DNA of 24,954 nucleotides from positions 1 to 24,954 of the IMG/VR virus record IMGVR_UViG_3300009151_005351. One strand, written 5' to 3'. The DNA comes from a virus. The notes beneath the pieces were generated by a model, which saw only the letters and a program-made list of their open reading frames with translations, was not told where the DNA came from and did no database searches. Numbering within the stretch: the first letter of the stretch is position 1; the number at the start of each line of letters is the position of its first letter. Shown piece by piece: positions 7,336 to 17,202 of this stretch. Both the position numbers and the translations under genes were made by a program.

Positions 7336-10300
7336 ATGGCAGCTGCTGACTCCGCTTTTTTAATTGAAAAATTAGGTACCTGGCCTACAGAAACCTACAG
7401 AATTTCTCCCAGTTCTCAACTTATAGAACCACGGCTAGGAGAACTTCCGGCAGAGAATTTACTCAGACTCTGCAATGTGCCTATTAATGAAGTAGAAAAT
7501 ATTAATACACTTTATTACAACAAAGCATCTTACTTTTTTTCTAATCAAACTAGTCAATATATAATTAATACTGACGAGGGAGCATCTTTTGTATGGGATT
7601 TATCCAGTCACCGCACAAAATACAATATAGGTCATCAGTTTAATTATTTTTATGTAAATATTAACCCGGGAGCGGAAGCAGCTTTTAAAAGAGAATATGC
7701 ATATTCTCTTTATCCTTCTAGATTATTTCTTAAACCAGTTTCTTTGGTTAAAAATATTAATTCTTGGACGCTAACAACCTCTGCCGTAGTAGCAGATCAT
7801 ACTACGTTTTTTTTCAAATCCTCTGCTTCTGAAGCTCTAGCATATAGTCAACATTATAATTTTTTAAATAGTGGACCCACATTTAGCCCTCTTCCATCTA
7901 CATCAGATACTTCTTATGTTTTTAGTTTAAGCTCCTGTAGACAACGAATCAACTATCCAGTTATTATTTTTTCTCCAATCAACAATCCGTATAAAACAGT
8001 TCGAGCTCTGGAAGACGCTACTATTAATTCTAAAATAAGACCAGATTCTCCGTGTGTAACGTATTCTGTATCGTATTCTGCGTATGACGGTGTTTTGACT
8101 CTCGGGCAAGATCGAGTAGATACTCATCCTGACCGACCCCACTCTTTCAGAAGTTCTTACATTCTCAACAGCCAAAGTTTATCTAGCACCCGACAAGCAT
8201 TTCAACTGCTACAGTTTAGAGCTTTAGGAGATACTACCTCCAATTTAGGCGATGCTAGTAATTGTATACTAAGTGCTGTCATAGATCTATCTTCCTCTAC
8301 TGCTAATTATTATAGCAGGTATCATTATGTTAATAAAACAATATATAGTGATGTGACAGGAACTCCAGGATCTTTCTTAGGGTTAGATTTTATATCAGAC
8401 AGCCCAATTTTATTATATTCTTTAGAAACTGTAAGTTCTACTCTTAGTACTTTTTATATTAATTCTGTTAGTTATAATTTAAACACTCCTATTTTGCCTT
8501 CTATTGCCAATAAGAGTATACAAACAACTACCAAGTATCCACCTCACTATTATTCTTATCAATTATCTTTATCCGCTCCAAAGCTAGGATTTAATAATTT
8601 AACAGATTCTTGTTATTTAACTTTTAGTCTAATTTCATCTGCAGTTTCTGCAAATTCTCAAACGGTTGTTTTATCTTCTTTTATAAGTTCTGACTATGGA
8701 TTATTGAAATATGATCTTAAAAACAATAATGTAAAAGAATATATAAAATATGAATTATTATCAGATTCTTTTTTATTAGATCTAAGTGCTATTAATGTGT
8801 ATTATGGTCCAAATAAAGACACTTATAATTTAAAATTTTCTCCATGGGTTCCAGTATCATCCGGAGCCGACTTAGTAATAGATTATCCCCACACACCTTA
8901 TGGGGAAGCTACACTGGTGTTGAGATCCACTTTAAGTTCTGCTAGTGGTTTTATAACGTCCAAATTACCTACAGTAATAACTATAGCAAAAAACCAAACC
9001 CAAAGTTATACCGGATCACCTATATTTTTAAATCCAATTAATCAGACCGGCACCACTTTTGATGTATCTTGTGATATGTTGACAGCAGCTCCTCAATGGC
9101 CTACTAGAGATTTGAGAAATTCTTATATTACTTGGAGTTATTCACCATCCGGCTTAGGCGCTACTTTAAGTTCTTTAGATCTCAGTGGAAACATTGTCAA
9201 ACCTTTATCAGCCAATGTACCAATTTTATTTTCTCCACAAACATCCTATGTAAGATTTAGTGATTTTGGTTTGAATACCATCACCATTCAATTATCTTCT
9301 CAGAAGTATAATGAAGTAACTACCTTACAATCTAACTCTGCCATTCAAAATCCGTTTGACGAAAAAAGATTTGTTATAGGACCCAGTAAAGCTCTAGATA
9401 ATTTAAACAAAACCCGAACTATAGGTTTAACAGCCTTGGTACCATATCACGGTAAGGTGTATCAATTTCCAACCGGCACCTCATTGTCTTGGTCCTGGAT
9501 ATATGCATTTACATTACAACCAGAACTAACCCCAATTAAGGTATATTACTACGGAAGTGGAGGTTCTCTCACTCCATATAGTTACGGAACCATATTACCA
9601 GCAACTCAACTTAGTTCTATTTTTGTAGAAGTGACTCCTGGATATTCAACACAATTACCAGATGTCAATGATGTGGAATTGGTTTTAACGTGTCATTCAC
9701 AAAATAATTTATTTAAAACTAATTATAGTTTTTATGTAGATGAATTTCCATCTAGGGATCTTTTAAATTCAGACTTTACTGTATCATATACTGGATATAA
9801 CTCTATATCGGCAACTGTATTAGATACTTCTTTGAATCAATACATTTTGACCCGACCAAATGACAATACAAATGTATTTTCTCTGTCTTCTTATAGCACA
9901 TCAGACATATCTCTAAGTACCACTTATGTATGGAGTGTTTCAGACAACACCGGACATACTCAATTAATTTCAGCATTTTACGGCAAACATCCCACTTTAA
10001 ATCTTGCAATTACTTCTACTGATATTAATACCACAACAGTCTCATTATGTGGTTTAAGTGCTTATGCGGTGGGATGGCAAGATCCTAATTTAATAGAAAA
10101 TGTAGATTTTAGACTCCCAGCATATCACAACATAGCAACGACAGTTACAATTTACACACCCAATTCAGCAGAATTTTATACTCCATTAAAATTTATTACA
10201 TATCCAGAGTATTATTGGAGTGGAACAAAGGCAGTTTTATTAAGTGCTAGCAATTATACACTAGCAAGTGCTCCTACAGCATATAATAATAAAAAATCTA

Positions 10301-13152
10301 ATAGTCAAAATTTTTATATTAGTGCCAATAAAATAATGTCAGAGTATGATTATAGTATTGGATCTCAAAAAACCTTTTTAACTACACTAAACTCTCCTTC
10401 TGCAACCTTAATATCTCTACCATATACATCAGAATTTCTCTCAAATAACGGTCTGACAATATCTTTAACTGCATATGGACAGATGTATCCACAGACTACA
10501 CCTTTTCAATATGTTAAACCATCTAGTGTGGGTGGAGAATTGGCGATGTACAATTTCAACCTCACAGCTAGTTCAGTTTTACCATCCACAACTGATGTAA
10601 ATTCTTTTGAAAAAAACCCAACACTAGTAAACTTTAATACAGATGTTCTTTTTTCTTATACTCTAGATTCAACTAAGATAGATTTAGATTATAAGAGATA
10701 TATTTCTTTGACACAATTTATAAGAGCTGCGGATTCTACCTCACCAGTAATTCCAGTTAGTGGAGGAACTGCTACCTATGCTCTTAAAAGTACACTTTGG
10801 CCAGATTCTTATTTAGTAACAGTTCCAGCAACCACCGGAACTCAAACAATTAATTTACAAATAGGAGATCCCTATGAACCTGGTTATCTAACAGAAGAGC
10901 AAATCAACAGATTGAGCATATCTTTATACAGTACTAATATTCCATTCACAATTCCAAGCTCTACCTTCAGTAATTATTCATCCGGAGTTTGGCCACAAGG
11001 AGGTGATTTATGGAATCCAGTATTTAGTCAAAGAATTTATCCATTAAGTGGGGATAATAGATGGAGAACATTCACAGCATTTGCCACCGCAGTATCTCCC
11101 TCTATTTTTGTTTCAAATTTTATATCCATCACCGGAGCTCCAATATCAGTTGCATATACCTCTCCAGCGGAAGTAGATGATAATAATATTCTTTTTTATA
11201 GAACATATTTTGGTGAAAACGCCACAGATGGTGTAATTTCCTACAAAGGAGGATTAGCAGAACACACATACACCCAGCCTGGGACATATTTTATAGATTA
11301 TGAAGCTGTCTATCAAGACGGAGCTACTAAAATAGGCACCTTAGCAGAACCAATCATAATTAAATCCAAATGGTCAGAATATAATCAAACTCATTTAAGA
11401 GATCTTAATGAGGAGATTATAGATTTGCCATGGACTCGAGAGCAAACTCACATCCAACCCAATGAATGGGGAGTAGCAGATATCTTTAACACTTCTTTAA
11501 AAAGATTAAGTGACAATTTGACCAAACTTCAAGACAGCACTCAATCCATCAATAATGATTTTCCTACCGTTTATTACGGATGGCTTGGATGTAATGCTAC
11601 AAAAAAGGGATTTGGTATCCGCTGGCATAACAAATATTTTGGAGGCAAATATTATGCTACTCCATCAACTTTTAGTCATATAAATAAAAATGTTTACAAA
11701 GACAGTACCGTACAATTTTTTAATAACATAATAGATATTTCTTCTTCTGGTGATTATCTATATGTTTTAGATGATTATTTTAATGTTAGAATGTTTTTAA
11801 ATAAAAACTATAAACCACAAGAAATAATATTCACTGATACCCCATCTTTTGTAAATCAATTTGTAAAACCTTCTAATATAGAAGTGGATGAAAATGGAAT
11901 AATGTATATATTAGACCCACCATCTAATAAACTTTATAGTTTAAATATAGACATAGAATCACAAACCATTAATGTATCTATCAATGTCGGAGGATTTGGT
12001 GGACGAAACGATTCTAGTAGATTTTCTGCTCCATCTGATTTATCTTTGTCTGAAAACAATGTATTTGTTTTAGATTATAATAATAAATGTGTCAAAGAGT
12101 TTACTAGTGATCTAAATTGGATTCATACCTATTACACAGAAAAATTTGAAACTGATAGACCAGAATATCTAGCCACTCATTTTGATGGAATGTGTTATAC
12201 TGTTTCAGAAAACCATAATTTGTATGTTTTTGATATATCATCTCCTTCTCCTCTATATATCACTTCTTTAAAAGAAATTAGTACATACTATCCAAACTCA
12301 GTTATAACTAAAATGACTCTGGATGAAGCTGGTGAATTTTTATACATCATTGCTTCTAATGGTAGAACTGGTTTATTATTCAAGTACAGTGCTCTTGGAG
12401 TATATATAGGAACTTCTCCCCTTGCCTACAATCCATTAACAATTAAAAAATCTTCTTATCGCAATTTACTGATGGCTATTCCACAAGCCATTGTAAAAAT
12501 TCAAGATGTAGTAGATTTATTCCGTATAGGACAAGGTTTACCTACAAATATGTGGTCTGAAGAACAAATATTGTTAAAAAAAGACGATTTTGCTTCTGAT
12601 ATTTCTTACAATAGATGTTTGAAGAGAATTTCTCAGAATATAAAAACTTTCAGAAATAATCTCAATGGAAAATTTTCAAAAGTTACAGAAAGGCTTTCAG
12701 TTGGAATAGTTACCTATTATGCCCAGATACCTGTATCAATTGAAGAACAACCATCTTTACACAAAGATGTAGAGAAAGATACAGTCTCTGTAGGTGTAAA
12801 TGAATTTCACCTTCCTCAAATTTTAAATAGAGAAATAGACAAAATTTACGACTCTATATTGTCTATCAAACAATTTTTAGATATTTATGCCCTTTCCTTA
12901 CCAGACTTTAAAGTAGAAGGATCTGGAGTATCTGTAATATGTCCTCAGGGATTCTGTTGGTCTTGGAATGCTATGTCTTGTTACAATCTATCCCTACCAT
13001 CCATAAGAATATGTAATGTAAATCCCATTACCTATCGAGAATTAGAATCTTCTTTTCCTATAAATTATGATTCCAGTGAAGGATGGACTAAAACCTGGGA
13101 CAATGCTAGTTCAGATTGCTGTAACAGCACACCCAATCCCTTGGACGAATAA
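7336..13152 (+). CDS. Giant tail/baseplate protein with Ig-like repeats, PKD-like domain and NHL-like propeller
   Basis: A 1938-aa protein, the longest in the window. Residues 1-1280 are almost all alternating beta-strand sequence rich in Ser, Thr, Tyr, Asn and Pro, compatible with a chain of Ig-like sandwiches, but I recognise no named family there. A PKD-like domain lies at about 1288-1345, ending in HTYTQPGTYFIDYEAVY. A helical element (1366-1400) follows, then GFGIRWHNKYFGGKY (about 1426-1440). About six NHL-like repeats at 1467-1730 have P-S-(N/D)-(I/L) and D-x-x-G-x-(M/L)-Y cores. A second copy of the helical element starts at residue 1740. The C-terminal 80 residues are Cys-rich (CPQGFCWSWNAMSC, later DCC), which is unusual for a virion protein. 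The domain content overlaps that of the preceding 1091-aa protein, suggesting partners or paralogues on the baseplate rim. The ATG has a GCCATGGC context without a Shine-Dalgarno sequence. Confidence 0.7.
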   Translation: MAAADSAFLIEKLGTWPTETYRISPSSQLIEPRLGELPAENLLRLCNVPINEVENINTLYYNKASYFFSNQTSQYIINTDEGASFVWDLSSHRTKYNIGHQFNYFYVNINPGAEAAFKREYAYSLYPSRLFLKPVSLVKNINSWTLTTSAVVADHTTFFFKSSASEALAYSQHYNFLNSGPTFSPLPSTSDTSYVFSLSSCRQRINYPVIIFSPINNPYKTVRALEDATINSKIRPDSPCVTYSVSYSAYDGVLTLGQDRVDTHPDRPHSFRSSYILNSQSLSSTRQAFQLLQFRALGDTTSNLGDASNCILSAVIDLSSSTANYYSRYHYVNKTIYSDVTGTPGSFLGLDFISDSPILLYSLETVSSTLSTFYINSVSYNLNTPILPSIANKSIQTTTKYPPHYYSYQLSLSAPKLGFNNLTDSCYLTFSLISSAVSANSQTVVLSSFISSDYGLLKYDLKNNNVKEYIKYELLSDSFLLDLSAINVYYGPNKDTYNLKFSPWVPVSSGADLVIDYPHTPYGEATLVLRSTLSSASGFITSKLPTVITIAKNQTQSYTGSPIFLNPINQTGTTFDVSCDMLTAAPQWPTRDLRNSYITWSYSPSGLGATLSSLDLSGNIVKPLSANVPILFSPQTSYVRFSDFGLNTITIQLSSQKYNEVTTLQSNSAIQNPFDEKRFVIGPSKALDNLNKTRTIGLTALVPYHGKVYQFPTGTSLSWSWIYAFTLQPELTPIKVYYYGSGGSLTPYSYGTILPATQLSSIFVEVTPGYSTQLPDVNDVELVLTCHSQNNLFKTNYSFYVDEFPSRDLLNSDFTVSYTGYNSISATVLDTSLNQYILTRPNDNTNVFSLSSYSTSDISLSTTYVWSVSDNTGHTQLISAFYGKHPTLNLAITSTDINTTTVSLCGLSAYAVGWQDPNLIENVDFRLPAYHNIATTVTIYTPNSAEFYTPLKFITYPEYYWSGTKAVLLSASNYTLASAPTAYNNKKSNSQNFYISANKIMSEYDYSIGSQKTFLTTLNSPSATLISLPYTSEFLSNNGLTISLTAYGQMYPQTTPFQYVKPSSVGGELAMYNFNLTASSVLPSTTDVNSFEKNPTLVNFNTDVLFSYTLDSTKIDLDYKRYISLTQFIRAADSTSPVIPVSGGTATYALKSTLWPDSYLVTVPATTGTQTINLQIGDPYEPGYLTEEQINRLSISLYSTNIPFTIPSSTFSNYSSGVWPQGGDLWNPVFSQRIYPLSGDNRWRTFTAFATAVSPSIFVSNFISITGAPISVAYTSPAEVDDNNILFYRTYFGENATDGVISYKGGLAEHTYTQPGTYFIDYEAVYQDGATKIGTLAEPIIIKSKWSEYNQTHLRDLNEEIIDLPWTREQTHIQPNEWGVADIFNTSLKRLSDNLTKLQDSTQSINNDFPTVYYGWLGCNATKKGFGIRWHNKYFGGKYYATPSTFSHINKNVYKDSTVQFFNNIIDISSSGDYLYVLDDYFNVRMFLNKNYKPQEIIFTDTPSFVNQFVKPSNIEVDENGIMYILDPPSNKLYSLNIDIESQTINVSINVGGFGGRNDSSRFSAPSDLSLSENNVFVLDYNNKCVKEFTSDLNWIHTYYTEKFETDRPEYLATHFDGMCYTVSENHNLYVFDISSPSPLYITSLKEISTYYPNSVITKMTLDEAGEFLYIIASNGRTGLLFKYSALGVYIGTSPLAYNPLTIKKSSYRNLLMAIPQAIVKIQDVVDLFRIGQGLPTNMWSEEQILLKKDDFASDISYNRCLKRISQNIKTFRNNLNGKFSKVTERLSVGIVTYYAQIPVSIEEQPSLHKDVEKDTVSVGVNEFHLPQILNREIDKIYDSILSIKQFLDIYALSLPDFKVEGSGVSVICPQGFCWSWNAMSCYNLSLPSIRICNVNPITYRELESSFPINYDSSEGWTKTWDNASSDCCNSTPNPLDE

Positions 13153-13178
13153 GGTAAATATTACATCCCACATTTGTT

Positions 13179-15650
13179 ATGAGTAACCGTTTTCATTCTA
13201 AGTACCATCGCCAAAATCATCACACTTACTCTAGCAGTGATAATCCAGATGCTGGACACGACCCAATAGCAAGCCCAGAAGCTCCTTTCCAGGGACCGTT
13301 TGTAATCAATGGCACCTTAAGTGCAATTGCGCCACTTAGTGCTTCTGCTGGATTTTTTAAAAGCAATTACACCGGAATTGTGGCGTGTGGAAATGTTCTT
13401 GGAGCTGATATATACGGTAACACCTGTATTCATGGGAATTTAACCATATCAGGAAATATTAATAATGCTGGCGTAGGTGGAGGTGGTGGAGGAGGAGATT
13501 ATGTTTTTACAGACGGTTTGCAGGTAAATGGAAATATAGTAAAAGTTTATACTGACCCAAGCACCATTAATATTGCCAATGACGGAAGAATGTCTGTTAA
13601 CCTGACAACCATTACAGATGCTTTGTGTGCCATGGTAGGTCATCCGGCAACATTTAGTAGAAACTCTTATTGTTTTGCTGCTAATTCTGGCTTGCAATCT
13701 TCCCATTTAGCAACTACTTTTGACGCCTGTGGGAATGGGACTACTTGTTATGGCGTAAATTTAAAAGTAGACAACAATTCTATTCAAATAAATTCAGTAT
13801 CTAATTTAGTAGAATTAACATCCGCAAGTCGATTTAAATTCATTCCGTCAGCTGGGTTAACTATTAATTCCACAATTAATTCTGGATATACTACAATTTC
13901 CGCTGCGGTAGATAATAACACCATTAAAATTATAAATGGTCAGATATCTTCTATAACCACATTTGGTAACGGAATGAATGTCAGTACAGATAAGGTTGTA
14001 ACTCCAAATATAGACAATACATCCATAAAACTTGATAATTTTAATAAATTAAGTTTAGGTTATAATTTTTGCCAGGGAGTTTGTTTAAATAATTCTACAG
14101 TTACTGCAAACGTTGACGAAGAAACTATTGTAGTCAACAACAGCAACCAGTTATCTGCAATTAATGTAATAAAAACCAATCAACCACAAAGTTCTATACA
14201 AACTATTAGAGGATCGTTGACTGTTACTAGCGATTTAAATGCTCTTAGTGGAATAACTTTTGCAGATGGTACAAAAATTACTTCTTATAGCAGTATACCC
14301 AAAACTGTTGCATTTTTTGGCGAAAATCACACTAGTCACTGGACCGCCAATGTAGTAACTTCAGACAATCGAGTAATAATGTGGGGCAACAACAGATTCT
14401 TTTCCAGAGATGATACAGATAGTATATGGCCACCACACCAAGTTTCATTTGATGAATTTTATAACTTCACACTTCCAGCAAATACCAAAGTTATAAAGAT
14501 GATAACTACCAGAGCTCATTCCATGGTGCTGTTTGATAATGGTACCTTGTGGTTTATAGGAGTAGATGCTCTGGGTAATTGGAATTATTATTTTCAAAAA
14601 ATAGCCATTTCTGCATTTATAGTAGATTTTGAAACATCTAGTCACGGCAGTTACGATTGGCCAAATACAGCCGCCATAGACTCTAGTGGTAAATTATATA
14701 CATGGGGTACTAATTATTACGGAGAATTGGGGCACGGTACATGGACTTACTGGCAAGATATTAAAACTCCTACTGGATTTGAAAGTGGTGTAAAACAAGT
14801 AGTAATGACACGTACCTGCTTGCATGTACTTAAAACAGACGGAACTCTGTGGTCATCTGGTGGAAATTACTATGGCCAGTTCAGCAATGGCACTAGTTCA
14901 CCAGCTCAAACAACTAATACACTTGTAGTGGCTCAGAAAAGTTTAAACAATGATGGTAATTTGCCAGGTACACCATTTAATAATATTACTAAAATTTTTA
15001 GAAAGAGCACCTCTTGTTATGAATCTTTGTATGTTTATACAGCAGACAATTCTGTATATGCTGTTGGACTAAATGATTCTGGTCAATTGGGTGTGGGTGA
15101 TAATACTAATAGAAATCTTTTCGAGAAAATAGCCACATTTACATCTGGTATTGTAGATATGGCAATTTATGGAGTTGGTAGTTATACTCATTGTCTTGCA
15201 TATACTTCTAACGGTACAGTATACACCTGGGGATACAATGGTTATGGTCCATTGGGATTTGGAGATGATACTAACAGAAATACTCCAACCGTAGTATCTT
15301 CTTTAGCCGGCATAGCTCCAGTTAAATTAATAAAATATGGCATAGATAGTAATCCCACAAATTCTGCTTTTATAGGAACTGATGGTTATTTATATTTGGC
15401 GGGATGGCGAGCCTTAACCACAGAACAATGGACTGGAGCAAAAGATTATGTTACAAATTTTGCAAGAGTTCCTGTACCAAACGTGGTAGATGCTCAAGCC
15501 ATGACCGGCATTAATCATGTTGTAGGTTGGTTAATCAAAGACAAATATAATAAAGTTTATATGATATGTGGATATCCAGCTTATTACATGTCCGGACCCA
15601 CCAATCGCCAAACAAGACAACCAGCAGATATAACTAGTTGGTTTGTTTAA
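13179..15650 (+). CDS. Tail fibre with repeat stalk and C-terminal RCC1 propeller
   Basis: An 823-aa fibre. The N-terminus (1-35) is His/Ser-rich and may attach to the tail. A fibre module follows with N-G-T-L-S-A and S-A-S-A-G-F-F, then a run of seven glycines (100-106) as a likely hinge. The stalk (about 115-360) has shaft repeats of the form (V/I)-D-N-x-(S/T)-I-x-(I/L)...L, seen four times (VDNNSIQINS, VDNNTIKIIN, IDNTSIKLDN, VDEETIVVNN), a pattern typical of trimeric phage fibres. From about 375 to the end come seven or eight RCC1-type repeats, clearest at TWGTNYYGELGHGT (about 508), AVGLNDSGQLGVGD (about 628) and TWGYNGYGPLGFGD (about 683), predicting a propeller of about seven blades at the distal tip. 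Propeller tips commonly bind ligands, so receptor contact is a reasonable inference. The gene starts 26 bases after the previous stop with no Shine-Dalgarno sequence. Confidence 0.82.
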   Translation: MSNRFHSKYHRQNHHTYSSSDNPDAGHDPIASPEAPFQGPFVINGTLSAIAPLSASAGFFKSNYTGIVACGNVLGADIYGNTCIHGNLTISGNINNAGVGGGGGGGDYVFTDGLQVNGNIVKVYTDPSTINIANDGRMSVNLTTITDALCAMVGHPATFSRNSYCFAANSGLQSSHLATTFDACGNGTTCYGVNLKVDNNSIQINSVSNLVELTSASRFKFIPSAGLTINSTINSGYTTISAAVDNNTIKIINGQISSITTFGNGMNVSTDKVVTPNIDNTSIKLDNFNKLSLGYNFCQGVCLNNSTVTANVDEETIVVNNSNQLSAINVIKTNQPQSSIQTIRGSLTVTSDLNALSGITFADGTKITSYSSIPKTVAFFGENHTSHWTANVVTSDNRVIMWGNNRFFSRDDTDSIWPPHQVSFDEFYNFTLPANTKVIKMITTRAHSMVLFDNGTLWFIGVDALGNWNYYFQKIAISAFIVDFETSSHGSYDWPNTAAIDSSGKLYTWGTNYYGELGHGTWTYWQDIKTPTGFESGVKQVVMTRTCLHVLKTDGTLWSSGGNYYGQFSNGTSSPAQTTNTLVVAQKSLNNDGNLPGTPFNNITKIFRKSTSCYESLYVYTADNSVYAVGLNDSGQLGVGDNTNRNLFEKIATFTSGIVDMAIYGVGSYTHCLAYTSNGTVYTWGYNGYGPLGFGDDTNRNTPTVVSSLAGIAPVKLIKYGIDSNPTNSAFIGTDGYLYLAGWRALTTEQWTGAKDYVTNFARVPVPNVVDAQAMTGINHVVGWLIKDKYNKVYMICGYPAYYMSGPTNRQTRQPADITSWFV

Positions 15651-15659
15651 AAATAATTT

Positions 15660-16334
15660 ATGTTTTTTGAATCTTCTGTAACTTTATTAGAATCTTTATC
15701 TTCTAGTGGTATAACTATAGAAGGAGTAAGCCCATTAATGCTTACTATAGATCCTTCTCTTTTATATTCTTCTAAAAATAGTGGTAGTGGTAAAAAATTA
15801 ATCAGAATAGAATATGATTTTGGAGATGGTACTCCTGCACACATTCAAAAAATGTTTTTTACAACAAAAATTGCAGATTCTTCAGCACCTATATCAGAAG
15901 ATTTGGGTGATCCTCGAAATTATCCTATAAAACATCTTTTTAATATAAAAGATGGTAATAAAACTTCTATTAACATTTCTGTAAAATGTGTTTGGACTCA
16001 AGACCCCTCACTAAGACAAGATAGTTTTCAAATATATAATATATTTTTAAATTTAAACACAGCTATTTTAGCTAGTAATCCAACAGAAATAAGTGCTAAA
16101 TTTTTCGAAGATGTTCATTTAGTCACTACTAAAATGTTCGGAATAGATGACTCAATTATTTACAATTTTCAAACATTTGAACCATCTTATTTAAGCCCAG
16201 TTTTAGTAAAGTGGAAGAATAATAATATTCCAACTCTTCGGCAACAATTAATATCCACTCCCAGGTCAGCCGTTAAAGTTATACCAGCCTTTGACACTCA
16301 AAATAATTTAGATGAATCTGTAAATATTGTATGA
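15660..16334 (+). CDS. Small virion-type protein with PKD-like domain
   Basis: A 224-aa protein that I cannot assign to a named family. Residues about 20-135 look like a PKD-type Ig fold with a long insertion: EYDFGDGTP (51-59) is the classic D-F-G-D-G turn, and KHLFNIKDGN...INISVKCVW (91-112) gives the late H-x-(F/Y) plus beta strand expected of PKD. The remainder contains FFEDVHLVTTKMFGIDD and a Pro-Leu-rich segment without known motifs. It lies 9 bases after the RCC1 fibre and its stop overlaps the next start as ATGA, so the next gene is probably translated by re-initiation. Context suggests a tail accessory protein such as a fibre connector or hinge; this is inference. The T-rich leader has no Shine-Dalgarno sequence. 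Confidence 0.68.
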   Translation: MFFESSVTLLESLSSSGITIEGVSPLMLTIDPSLLYSSKNSGSGKKLIRIEYDFGDGTPAHIQKMFFTTKIADSSAPISEDLGDPRNYPIKHLFNIKDGNKTSINISVKCVWTQDPSLRQDSFQIYNIFLNLNTAILASNPTEISAKFFEDVHLVTTKMFGIDDSIIYNFQTFEPSYLSPVLVKWKNNNIPTLRQQLISTPRSAVKVIPAFDTQNNLDESVNIV

Positions 16335-17191
16335 ATTTTGTAGAACAAGCCAATCTTCCAGGAGAATTGTGGTTAAGATCTCCAAACGGAGCCAAAGACA
16401 CTGCAAATAATGTATTATCTGATGTATATGCCAAATATTCTCAATATTCTTCTTTTTATAGTGAATTAACTTCTAATTCTATTAGGAGATTTGATACTTT
16501 TTATGATTGTCTTTTTGTGGAAACAAAAAGTGGTTGTTTTTTTGAAAAAATTGTGATAGAAAACAATTCTATACAATCTTTTAATCGTTATAACCAATTT
16601 ACTCCTCACTCTGGCCAAGTACCCGGATATGCTGCGTTTAACACCCGACCTGGGTACTGGTTTGATGATGTTAATAACTTAATATATCACGTAATTTTAA
16701 CACCATCAGCTCTTAATATTAATTTTAGTTCTCGTTTTTATCTCAACATTCATGTAAAAATTTTTGATTGCAACACCTGTGATATAAAAACTGTTTTATT
16801 AGATCAACTAGTGCTTATATTAAAAGAACCCGGCACCGATTGGAGTACCTACAATTATGTTTTAGAAGATCCTTGTTTGACTTTTAATTTTTCTACAAAA
16901 CATTTTAATATTTCTTTTTTAATTAAAAATATACCAAGACAAACTGGCATAATTAGTATTAATTTTAAATCCGGAGATTCAAAATATTATGATGATTATG
17001 TTATTACGGAAGTAAACGGCCACGTGCCATTTTTTAATATAGATCTGGAAAATACCATCACCAGACCATTCTTCCCTGGACTCATATATCCAATTCATAT
17101 TCTTACCGTAGACCCCCAATTTACAAAAAACGACAAAGCTATACAAGTTCTCTCGTCTGATTTTAAGAAATATTTGCTGGTTATAGAATAA
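16331..17191 (+). CDS. Hypothetical tail-region protein (286 aa)
   Basis: I do not recognise this protein. It overlaps the PKD-like gene by four bases (ATGA) and ends 11 bases before the beta-roll fibre, so it belongs to the tail operon. The sequence is beta-rich and aromatic: LPGELWLRSPNGAKD (9-23) near the N-terminus, then helices rich in Tyr/Ser (to about 50), and strands such as FYLNIHVKIFDCNTCDIKTVLL in the middle. Four Cys sit at scattered positions, two as C-N-T-C. The C-terminal half reads as a beta sandwich ending FPGLIYPIHILTVD, and no catalytic motif, signal peptide or membrane helix is visible. Together with its upstream partner it may form a connector between baseplate and the long fibres; there is no motif evidence for this. 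Confidence 0.66.
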   Translation: MNFVEQANLPGELWLRSPNGAKDTANNVLSDVYAKYSQYSSFYSELTSNSIRRFDTFYDCLFVETKSGCFFEKIVIENNSIQSFNRYNQFTPHSGQVPGYAAFNTRPGYWFDDVNNLIYHVILTPSALNINFSSRFYLNIHVKIFDCNTCDIKTVLLDQLVLILKEPGTDWSTYNYVLEDPCLTFNFSTKHFNISFLIKNIPRQTGIISINFKSGDSKYYDDYVITEVNGHVPFFNIDLENTITRPFFPGLIYPIHILTVDPQFTKNDKAIQVLSSDFKKYLLVIE

Positions 17192-17202
17192 GTATAAACA
17201 AG

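Noticed and set aside
7314-13212. TTTCATTCTAAGTA occurs at 7314-7327, just before an ATG, and at 13191-13204, just after another ATG
   Set aside because: A shared 14-mer is expected about once by chance in 25 kb, more in AT-rich DNA. The two copies lie on opposite sides of the start codons, so a common regulatory role is unlikely.
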